DNA from: an uncultured Muribaculaceae bacterium
GTDB taxonomy: Bacteria > Bacteroidota > Bacteroidia > Bacteroidales > Muribaculaceae
NCBI GenBank assembly: GCA_910589425.1
Contig: CAJUSZ010000040.1
Span: 1-13,775, forward strand
Direction of reading: 5' to 3'
Length of the DNA: 13,775 nt
The translations under genes were made by a program, and so were the position numbers. The notes under the pieces were generated by a model. It was not told the origin of the DNA and did no database searches. It saw nothing but the letters and a program-made list of their open reading frames with translations. Of the stretch, positions 1 to 6,098 are shown one piece after another (the stretch's first letter is position 1; each line of letters starts with the position of its first letter).

Positions 1-52
1 ACAAGGGGTCAAACATGCTTGGCCTCAGGGGGCATCCGCGCTTGGGTTTTCC

Positions 53-88
53 AACTTGGTCAAGAACTTGGTCGAAAACTTCGTCATT
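53..88. repeat. Three tandem 12-bp repeats
   Basis: Three consecutive 12-mers start at 53, 65 and 77, all beginning AACTT. The first two differ at only two positions and the third is more diverged. On the minus strand one open frame reads the array as a repeated four-residue pattern (TKFS, TKFL, TKLE). The repeat lies downstream of the small membrane-protein gene at 140-298. It could be a low-complexity linker of a decayed gene or simple replication slippage. Confidence 0.6.
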
Positions 89-139
89 CCATTCGGGGGG
101 ATGCCGTTTGCATCAAGCAGTCGGAGACGGAAAGAAACG

Positions 140-298
140 CTAAGGTCGCCAGAATACCCACCAAGTCAACGGTTCACCATTCCCTTTTTTAGAAAAGGCG
201 GATTTGCAGAGCTGCACCATATAGACGAGCAACCCAAGGCCACCGAGTATAAACAAGGCAACCAACAAATAACCTATTATGTGAGCTAAAAAGTCCAT
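140..298 (-). CDS. Small single-pass membrane protein, 52 aa
   Basis: This short reading frame begins with ATG at 298 and stops with TAG at 142-140. The product starts MDFLAHIIGYLLVALF and has one strong hydrophobic segment at about residues 4-30 (rich in Leu, Ile, Val and Gly). A short basic, polar tail follows (KSAFSKKGNGEP) and the end is Trp-rich (LTWWVFWRP). That pattern suggests a single-span inner-membrane peptide with the basic tail in the cytoplasm. A canonical Bacteroidota promoter lies 29 bp upstream of the start, which is the main reason for accepting such a short gene. There is no Shine-Dalgarno, as is usual in this phylum. I do not recognise a family. A 46-codon open frame without a start continues just downstream in another frame, so the gene could be a frameshifted remnant of a longer protein. 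Confidence 0.55.
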   Translation of the reverse strand: MDFLAHIIGYLLVALFILGGLGLLVYMVQLCKSAFSKKGNGEPLTWWVFWRP

Positions 299-326
299 AA
301 ATTCAGTGTGTAAGGTAATATCGGCA

Positions 327-357
327 CAAATATAACAAAATAATCTGATATGGCAAA
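327..357 (-). promoter_or_regulatory. Bacteroidota-type promoter for the 52-aa membrane gene
   Basis: On the minus strand a TTTG box (357-354) is followed after exactly 19 bp by TATATTTG (334-327). This matches the TTTG and TAnnTTTG elements used by the primary sigma factor of Bacteroides. The start codon at 298 lies 28 nt past the -7 box, giving a short leader of about 20 nt. Confidence 0.7.
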
Positions 358-575
358 TGCATTTGACTTTATTTTATACAGGTGGTAATTTTAGCCAGCA
401 GATGTGTGGAATGATCGACTATACTGGACGGTTGTCTGCTTCTATATAATTACCCTTGACTTTTTAATAAACTGACAAAGTCCTGCTACACTGAGCTTTG
501 GATATTGTTCGCGCAGTTCTGTCTCTTTTTGTGAACAGGTATGCCCGGTATGATGTGTTTTTTATGAGTTTGGCG
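358..575. other. Low-density intergenic stretch
   Basis: No complete gene was found here. Apart from the possible transposase relic at 442-561, there is a weak inverted repeat (GACTTT at 458-463 and AAAGTC at 477-482). It lacks the T-tract that would make it a convincing terminator. Confidence 0.5.
442..561 (-). pseudogene. Possible relic of an IS3-type transposase OrfB N-terminus
   Basis: A 39-codon open frame lies between two stops (TAA at 564-562 and TAG at 444-442) and has no start codon. Its translation has protein-like composition, including ELREQYPKLSVAGLCQFIKK followed by SR. This resembles the N-terminal helix-turn-helix of Bacteroidota IS3-family OrfB proteins, which often read like LxxxYPxLSVxxLCxLFGKSRQ. 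The resemblance then breaks off at a stop, and no inverted terminal repeats or catalytic DDE region are visible nearby. I infer a decayed insertion-sequence fragment. The call rests on remembered family pattern only, and chance is a real alternative. Confidence 0.3.
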
Positions 576-606
576 TTGGCAGGTTGGTTGAATATTAGTA
601 AATTTG
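576..606 (+). promoter_or_regulatory. Bacteroidota-type promoter for the 61-aa membrane gene
   Basis: TTGG at 576-579 is followed after 19 bp by TAAATTTG at 599-606, a full match to TAnnTTTG. The first box is one base off TTTG. The ATG at 626 lies 19 nt beyond the -7 element, so the leader would be only about a dozen nucleotides and translation would start near the transcript 5' end. Confidence 0.6.
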
Positions 607-625
607 TAGCCAAAATTCGCGCAAT

Positions 626-811
626 ATGAAATGGCAATATTTGTTAATAGCCGTATTCCTTATTCTAAATGGAATTAAGCAATGGAGAACATATTTGAAA
701 ACTCCAAACCGCAATAACCAGCGGTGGTCAAAATCAAATGGAGATCCGGTATGGGGTACTATTTCAATACTTTTAGGAGTAGCCACTTTGATTTTGCAGC
801 TTATTCCGTAA
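626..811 (+). CDS. Small two-span membrane protein, 61 aa
   Basis: The product has two hydrophobic segments, about residues 4-17 (YLLIAVFLILNG) and 43-60 (WGTISILLGVATLILQLIP). They are separated by a basic, polar loop of about 25 residues (KQWRTYLKTPNRNNQRWSKSNGD). By the positive-inside rule the loop would be cytoplasmic and both ends periplasmic. The gene stands alone between a good promoter (576-606) and a hairpin cluster (843-922), and faces trxA tail to tail. There is no Shine-Dalgarno. A 63-aa frame on the opposite strand covers the same bases but has no promoter and less protein-like composition. I do not recognise a family; it is a hypothetical membrane protein. Confidence 0.6.
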   Translation: MKWQYLLIAVFLILNGIKQWRTYLKTPNRNNQRWSKSNGDPVWGTISILLGVATLILQLIP

Positions 812-842
812 TTGTCGGGTTAAGGCATTTTTACGGCAAATT

Positions 843-865
843 TACCGACCATGCCGTGGTCGGTA
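843..865. terminator. Hairpin downstream of the 61-aa gene
   Basis: A perfect 9-bp stem (TACCGACCA at 843-851, TGGTCGGTA at 857-865) closes a 5-nt loop. It begins 31 nt after the stop of the plus-strand gene at 626-811. It lacks a clean T-tract on the plus side, so termination or mRNA 3'-end protection is inferred from position and stem strength. Confidence 0.45.
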
Positions 866-883
866 GCCCATAAAATAGAAATT

Positions 884-922
884 GAGGCAGAATCCCCTAT
901 ATGGTTAATGGGACTCTGCCTC
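884..922 (-). terminator. Terminator hairpin of the dnaE-trxA transcript
   Basis: An 8-bp stem (GAGGCAGA at 884-891 with TCTGCCTC at 915-922) is extended past a single mismatch by TCCC/GGGA (893-896 with 910-913). On the minus strand it begins 23 nt after the trxA stop and is followed by a T-rich stretch (AATTTCTATTTT). It probably ends the trxA transcript and may act in both directions, because a converging gene ends on the other side. Confidence 0.65.
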
Positions 923-945
923 ATAAATTTGAATTTGTTGGTTTC

Positions 946-1260
946 TTAGAGAAGCGGCAGCAGAATGGCTTCAAGATCGGATAGACCGACGTAGCCAACT
1001 GAACGCTGTTTCATCTCCCCGTCCTTGAAGAAGAGAATTGTCGGGATATTGCGGACACGCTGTTCAGTCGAAACTTCATCGTGTTCGTCAATGTTGAGCT
1101 TGCCGATGATGGCTTTGTCGCCATATTTCTCAGCAAGTTCTTCAACAACCGGACCGAGTTTCATGCAGGGGCCGCACCATGTTGCCCAAAAGTCGATTAC
1201 TACGGGTTTGCCTGATTCGATTGCTTCGCGTGCAGTCTGATCTGTGAATTGGATTGCCAT
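946..1260 (-). CDS. trxA: Thioredoxin
   Basis: This 104-aa protein is a cytoplasmic dithiol-disulfide oxidoreductase of normal thioredoxin length. It reduces protein disulfides (for example in ribonucleotide reductase) and is itself recharged by thioredoxin reductase. The redox motif WCGPC sits at residues 28-32, with the buried Asp at 23 (VVIDFWA), the partner Lys at 54 (KLNID) and the cis-proline at 73 (RNIPT). All family landmarks are therefore present. It has no signal peptide. The ATG at 1260 lies 47 bp after the dnaE stop with no promoter match in the gap, so it is probably co-transcribed as the last gene of the cluster. A terminator hairpin follows at 922-884. Confidence 0.96.
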   Translation of the reverse strand: MAIQFTDQTAREAIESGKPVVIDFWATWCGPCMKLGPVVEELAEKYGDKAIIGKLNIDEHDEVSTEQRVRNIPTILFFKDGEMKQRSVGYVGLSDLEAILLPLL

Positions 1261-1307
1261 GATAGTTTAGATTTTAGTATTATTATGATTATGGTATATA
1301 TTATCTG

Positions 1308-4300
1308 TCAGTTTTCTGAGTTCGATATTGTGAAGGATATGTTCAGGTCGCTCAGTGTGTTGACAAGATCTCTGTCGATGGAGATCTTTTTTCTTGATCT
1401 GACCTGTATCCGCTGTCTGGTTTCATCGTCCAATAGAGAGATGATGAATTCTCCCGGGCGCCCCGTATCATTAAGAACGGAAAGAGCATCCTTTAAAGTA
1501 TTGTCCTTATGATTTACATTCATAAAAAGCTCGACCTTGTCCGCAAGCTTGCCTTTATATGTCTCAAGCGGGGATATTTCATCAATATTGAATTGGAATG
1601 AATCCTGTCGGTATTTACTTTGTGAAAAGGATACTTTTACGAATATCGCTTCACCTGGTTGCAGACGATTGTAATATTCTTCGTAGTTTTTCCCAAATAA
1701 CCGTATTTCTGTTTTTCCGGAAAAATCCTCGAGTTCAAAAATTCCGAACGGATTTCCTTTGCGTGATGTGCGCTGCTGGACTGCCACTACCATTCCGGCG
1801 AGCGTTACGGTGGCTTCGCGTTGCATCCGGTCATCAAAATCCGCAGCAGATGTCGTAACACCATAGTTCACTTCCATGAAATATGGATCGAGCGGATGCC
1901 CGCTTATATACATCGAAACGAGTTCCTTTTCTTTTTCAAGTAGAGCGAATCTATCCCATTTCTGGAATTTGGGAATGGGAGGTTTATTAGTCTCCATTGG
2001 CTCAAGATCGCCAAACAGGCTTGTCTGTAGGGAGTCGCGGTCTTGCTGAAGACGCTGTCCATATTTTACAAGATGGTCGGCAAATGAAGTGTCTCCTACG
2101 ATTTCCACCACTGCTTCCCGTGCGATGCCAAGACAGTCAAGGGAACCGGAAAGTGCCAGAGATTCAATCGCAGCCCGGTTGCATGCGGTGAGATTAACGC
2201 GCTCTACAAAATCATATATATCCTTGTATGCTCCATTACTCTCACGTTCCTTGAGAATCGCTGACACGGCATTTGCCCCGACACCCTTGACGGCAGCAAG
2301 GCCGAAACGGATGGAGCCATCCTTAGCCACAGAGAATTTGTCGCGGCTCTCGTTTACATCAGGCCCTTTCACACTCAATCCCATTCGGCGGCATTCATCC
2401 ATGAACTTGCGGATCTTGGCTATGTCAGACAGGTTCCGGCTCAGGACTCCTGCCATATATTCGGCGGGATAGTTTGCTTTCAGGTAGCCTGTCTGGTATG
2501 CTACCCAACTGTAGCATGTCGCATGGCTTTTATTGAAGGCGTAGGATGCGAATTTTTCCCAGTCCGCCCATATTTTTTCCAGAACTTCAGGTGCATGTCC
2601 GTTGGCTTGACCTTGATCCATGAATTTCACCTTAAGTTTAGCCATCTTGTCGATCTGTTTTTTACCCATCGCCTTGCGAAGCATATCGCTTTCTCCCCGG
2701 GTAAAGTTGGCCAGCAGTCTGGAGAGCAACATCACCTGTTCCTGGTAAACAGTGATTCCGTATGTTTCCTCCAGATATTTTTTCATGATAGGAATATCAT
2801 AGCAGACTTCATGTTCGCCGTGCTTTCTCGCGATAAATTCGGGGATATATTCCATAGGTCCTGGTCGATACAGGGCGTTCATGGCTATAAGATCCTCAAA
2901 TTTAGATGGTTGCAATGATCTTAGGTGAGCCTGCATTCCGGGCGATTCAAATTGGAAAGTGGCTGTGGTTCTTCCTTCGCAATAAAGTTTATATGTGGCT
3001 GGGTCATCGAGAGGTATATGGTCGATATCAACTGTCTCCCCCCTTGAAAGTCTTATGTTCTCAAGGGCTTCCATGATGATTGAAAGTGTCTTCAGACCGA
3101 GAAAGTCCATCTTGATCAATCCAGTCTCTTCTATGACAGATCCCTCGTATTGGGTTGAAATTACTTTCGATCCGTCTGTATCTGTCGCTACCGATACAGG
3201 AACCCAGTCTGTTATGTCGTCTTTGCAGATAATGACTCCGCATGCGTGGATGCCTGTGCTGCGCACATTTCCCTCAAGCTGCCCCGCATACTTCATCATG
3301 TCGCGTATAGCCGGATCCGGGCTATTTACCTCCGCGGCGAATTCTTTGCAATATTGTGTTAGATTTTTGAAATTTGTTTTCGGTACTTTCCCATTTACCT
3401 CCGGCAATCTCGAGTCCACGAGTCTGGCGATTCTGACTCCTTCCGAACGTGGCAGATCCATGACTTTGACCATGTCTTTTATAGCCATCTTGGCAGCCAT
3501 TGTTCCATAGGTTATGATATGCGCCACTTTCTCCGCCCCATATTTTTCGGTTACGTATTTCAGCACTTCATAACGTCCGTCATCATCGAAATCGACGTCA
3601 ATATCAGGGAGGGATATACGGTCCGGATTCAGAAATCTCTCAAACAGAAGGTCATATTTGATGGGATCAATCTGAGTTATTCCCAGGCAATATGCGGCGG
3701 CCGAACCCGCAGCCGAACCTCGTCCAGGTCCGATGCTGACTCCGAGTTTCTCTCTTCCGGTGTTGATGAAATCCTGAACTATGAGAAAGTATCCCGGAAA
3801 GCCCATCGTTTTCATTATGTAAAGCTCAAACTTAAGCCTTTCCTTCACTTCTTCAGGGAGTGGATCGCCGTAGCGTTTAATGGCGCCATCCATTGTCAGC
3901 TTCTCAAGATAGTCCGCCTCAAACTTGATCCGATACAGCTTGTCGTAGCCTCCAAGACGCTTTATCTTTTTTTCTGCTTCTTCCTGTGAAAGAACCACAT
4001 TGCCGTTTTCATCCCTTGTGAATTCGTCAAACAGCTCTTTTTCTGAGATACGCGAGCGATACTCTTGCTCAGAGCCGAATTCCGCCGGAATATCGAAGTT
4101 AGGCATTATGGGGGCATGGTCGATGGAGTAGAATTCCACCTTTTCGAGAATTTCCGCCGTATTCTCGATCGCTTCCGGAAGATCGGGGAATACGCTCATC
4201 ATCTCCTCTGTGGATTTAAACCATTCCTGCTTTGTGTAGTGCAGTCGTGGCTCCTTGTAGAGTTTCTGCATAGACATGCATATAAGCCTGTCGTGTGCCT

Positions 4301-5000
4301 CCGCGTCATCCTCGTAAGCGAAATGCACATCGTTGGTGGCAACCAACTTTATCCCTAATCTGCGGGAAAAATCGATCAGCACCTCATTGACTTTCTCCTG
4401 CTTTTCAAAGGTCTCGGTATTGGCATTTGTCTTAAATGTTTTATGTCGTTGCAGTTCGAGATAGAAATCATCACCGAAAGTCTCCTTATACCAAACTGCG
4501 ACCTGCTCGGCTCCGGCTATATCACCCTGGTCTATGAGTCTCGGAATCTCTCCTCCCAGGCATGCCGAGCAGATTATCAGACCCTCACGATGCTTTGCAA
4601 GTTCTGTCTTGTCTGTCCGCGGCTTATAGTAGAAACCATCTGTCATCGCCTTGCTAACAAGTTTTACAAGATTATGATACCCTGTCAGGTTTTTGGCAAG
4701 CACGATGAGATGGTAACCGGTGTCGGAACGGTCTGTACGGTCTTCCATGTTGCGTTTTGCCACGTACATCTCGCATCCAAGCACAGGTTTTATCTTCTTG
4801 TCGTCGTCAAGTCCCCCGTTCACTTTGTTGACATAATTGAAGAATTCTTTTATGCCGTACATGTTGCCATGGTCTGTCAGAGCCAGACCATGCATACCAT
4901 CGGCCACAGCCTTATCGACAAGTTCCTTGATAGATGCTTTGCCGTCGAGAAGACTGTATTGTGAATGCACATGCAGGTGGGTGAAACGGAATTCTTTCAT
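1308..5000 (-). CDS. dnaE: DNA polymerase III subunit alpha
   Basis: This 1230-aa protein is the replicative C-family DNA polymerase, somewhat longer than the roughly 1160 residues of the E. coli enzyme. The N-terminal PHP domain (about 5-280) keeps likely metal ligands: HLHVHSQYSLLDG at 8-20, DHG at 43-45, CE at 76-77, and NDVHF at 223-227. The palm has the nucleotide-binding GPGRGSAAGS (424-433), catalytic Asp468 and Asp470 in PDIDVDF, and Asp632 in MDFLGL. These correspond to E. coli D401, D403 and D555. A helix-hairpin-helix lies near 904-915 (VKGVGANAVSAI), a clamp-binding pentapeptide QTSLF at 992-996, and an OB fold at about 1064-1140. The cytoplasmic enzyme works in the holoenzyme with the beta clamp and clamp loader. 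Upstream is prs and downstream trxA. The start at 5000 gives the full PHP motif with a short natural N-terminus. Confidence 0.97.
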   Translation of the reverse strand: MKEFRFTHLHVHSQYSLLDGKASIKELVDKAVADGMHGLALTDHGNMYGIKEFFNYVNKVNGGLDDDKKIKPVLGCEMYVAKRNMEDRTDRSDTGYHLIVLAKNLTGYHNLVKLVSKAMTDGFYYKPRTDKTELAKHREGLIICSACLGGEIPRLIDQGDIAGAEQVAVWYKETFGDDFYLELQRHKTFKTNANTETFEKQEKVNEVLIDFSRRLGIKLVATNDVHFAYEDDAEAHDRLICMSMQKLYKEPRLHYTKQEWFKSTEEMMSVFPDLPEAIENTAEILEKVEFYSIDHAPIMPNFDIPAEFGSEQEYRSRISEKELFDEFTRDENGNVVLSQEEAEKKIKRLGGYDKLYRIKFEADYLEKLTMDGAIKRYGDPLPEEVKERLKFELYIMKTMGFPGYFLIVQDFINTGREKLGVSIGPGRGSAAGSAAAYCLGITQIDPIKYDLLFERFLNPDRISLPDIDVDFDDDGRYEVLKYVTEKYGAEKVAHIITYGTMAAKMAIKDMVKVMDLPRSEGVRIARLVDSRLPEVNGKVPKTNFKNLTQYCKEFAAEVNSPDPAIRDMMKYAGQLEGNVRSTGIHACGVIICKDDITDWVPVSVATDTDGSKVISTQYEGSVIEETGLIKMDFLGLKTLSIIMEALENIRLSRGETVDIDHIPLDDPATYKLYCEGRTTATFQFESPGMQAHLRSLQPSKFEDLIAMNALYRPGPMEYIPEFIARKHGEHEVCYDIPIMKKYLEETYGITVYQEQVMLLSRLLANFTRGESDMLRKAMGKKQIDKMAKLKVKFMDQGQANGHAPEVLEKIWADWEKFASYAFNKSHATCYSWVAYQTGYLKANYPAEYMAGVLSRNLSDIAKIRKFMDECRRMGLSVKGPDVNESRDKFSVAKDGSIRFGLAAVKGVGANAVSAILKERESNGAYKDIYDFVERVNLTACNRAAIESLALSGSLDCLGIAREAVVEIVGDTSFADHLVKYGQRLQQDRDSLQTSLFGDLEPMETNKPPIPKFQKWDRFALLEKEKELVSMYISGHPLDPYFMEVNYGVTTSAADFDDRMQREATVTLAGMVVAVQQRTSRKGNPFGIFELEDFSGKTEIRLFGKNYEEYYNRLQPGEAIFVKVSFSQSKYRQDSFQFNIDEISPLETYKGKLADKVELFMNVNHKDNTLKDALSVLNDTGRPGEFIISLLDDETRQRIQVRSRKKISIDRDLVNTLSDLNISFTISNSEN

Positions 5001-5057
5001 GAAACAAAATGGGGGTATTATTCAAGGTAGGGATTTAGGTCTCGTTGAATTTCAGTA

Positions 5058-5095
5058 TTTAGACCCCGGTGGGAATTAACCCACCGAAGTCTAAA
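5058..5095 (-). terminator. Two-part hairpin between prs and dnaE
   Basis: TTTAGAC (5058-5064) pairs with GTCTAAA (5089-5095) and CGGTGGG (5067-5073) with CCCACCG (5080-5086). A symmetric 2x2 internal loop separates the stems and the apical loop is six nucleotides. It starts 22 nt after the prs stop. There is no U-tract after it on the minus strand, so it may be a partial terminator, an RNA-processing or stability element setting the prs to dnaE ratio, or part of the dnaE leader. Confidence 0.5.
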
Positions 5096-5117
5096 CATGT
5101 CTTTCTTGTCGGGTATC

Positions 5118-6062
5118 TTATTTGAAAAGATACTGTGCGGAAATTGACTGATTGTTGTGGATACGTCTGATAGTATCGGCAAAAAGTTTTGCCACAGGCA
5201 GAATCACAGCTTTGTCATTCTCCTTGCCATAGGGAATGGAATCTGTGAATATTATCTCTGTCAGCCCTGATTTCTTTACGCGGTCAGTGGCAGGATCACT
5301 CATGACGGCATGGCTGCACAATGCTCTGACTGAGGCGGCGCCGAACTCAAGCAGCATATCGGCGGCCTTGGTGATTGTGCCGGCTGTGTCGACGATGTCG
5401 TCAACGAGGATCACGTTCTTATCCTTGACATCACCGATCACAGTAATGTTTTCAACAACATTTGCCTTGGCTCTTACTTTGTGGCAAAGCACAAGGGGAA
5501 CATTAAAGTATTTGGCATAGGAATTCGCCCGCTTAGCTCCGCCTACGTCAGGAGATGCGATGACCATATCTTTCAGATGCAGACTTTCAATGTAGGGGAT
5601 GAATATCGAGGATGCATACAGATGGTCGACAGGCACATCGAAAAATCCCTGGATCTGATCGGCGTGAAGATCCATTGTGATAAGGCGGTCAATCCCAGCC
5701 ACACTCAGAAGATCAGCTACGAGTTTGGCCGCGATAGATACGCGAGGTTTATCTTTCCTGTCCTGGCGTGCCCAACCGAAGTAGGGGATGACTGCTACTA
5801 TGGTAGCTGCCGACGCACGTTTGGCAGCATCTATCATCAGAAGAAGCTCCATCAGATTGTCGCATGTCGGGAATGTGGACTGGACAAGATATACTTCTGC
5901 ACCGCGGATGGATTCCTCGAAACAAACCTCGAACTCTCCGTCTGCAAAGCGCTCTATGTTCATCTTGCCAAGCTCGATGCCAAGCTCCTTACACATGGAT
6001 TCTCCAAGATAATGGCTTTTCGAACCTGCAAATACCTTGATTGGGGGAAGAAAATTGCTCAT
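5118..6062 (-). CDS. prs: Ribose-phosphate pyrophosphokinase (PRPP synthetase)
   Basis: The enzyme makes 5-phosphoribosyl 1-diphosphate from ribose 5-phosphate and ATP, feeding purine, pyrimidine, NAD, histidine and tryptophan synthesis in the cytoplasm. At 314 aa it is a standard class I enzyme. Visible landmarks are the N-terminal SKSHYLGE region (14-21), the ATP-binding FGWARQDRK (95-103), the divalent-metal and active-site stretch DLHADQIQGFF (131-141), and a flexible loop with KVRAK (195-199). The PRPP-binding signature VILVDDIVDTAGT lies at 217-229. The ATG at 6062 is 36 bp after the GH13 stop, and no promoter was seen in that gap, so it probably shares the upstream transcript. A hairpin separates it from dnaE. 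Confidence 0.96.
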   Translation of the reverse strand: MSNFLPPIKVFAGSKSHYLGESMCKELGIELGKMNIERFADGEFEVCFEESIRGAEVYLVQSTFPTCDNLMELLLMIDAAKRASAATIVAVIPYFGWARQDRKDKPRVSIAAKLVADLLSVAGIDRLITMDLHADQIQGFFDVPVDHLYASSIFIPYIESLHLKDMVIASPDVGGAKRANSYAKYFNVPLVLCHKVRAKANVVENITVIGDVKDKNVILVDDIVDTAGTITKAADMLLEFGAASVRALCSHAVMSDPATDRVKKSGLTEIIFTDSIPYGKENDKAVILPVAKLFADTIRRIHNNQSISAQYLFK

Positions 6063-6098
6063 GGCTAAGTTGTTTATGTTTTGCTTTGTATATTTTTG

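Noticed and set aside
56..289. 77-aa plus-strand open frame over the small membrane gene
   Set aside because: It has no promoter or ribosome site, its composition is unlike a folded protein, and it lies antisense to a better-supported gene with a consensus promoter.
595..786. 63-aa minus-strand open frame opposite the two-span membrane protein
   Set aside because: No promoter in its direction and less coherent composition; the plus-strand frame has a promoter and two clear membrane spans.
2995..3510. Long plus-strand frame (171 aa) inside dnaE, and similar antisense frames throughout dnaE, prs and GH13
   Set aside because: They are antisense shadows of strongly conserved genes; none shows a domain, a promoter or a ribosome site of its own.
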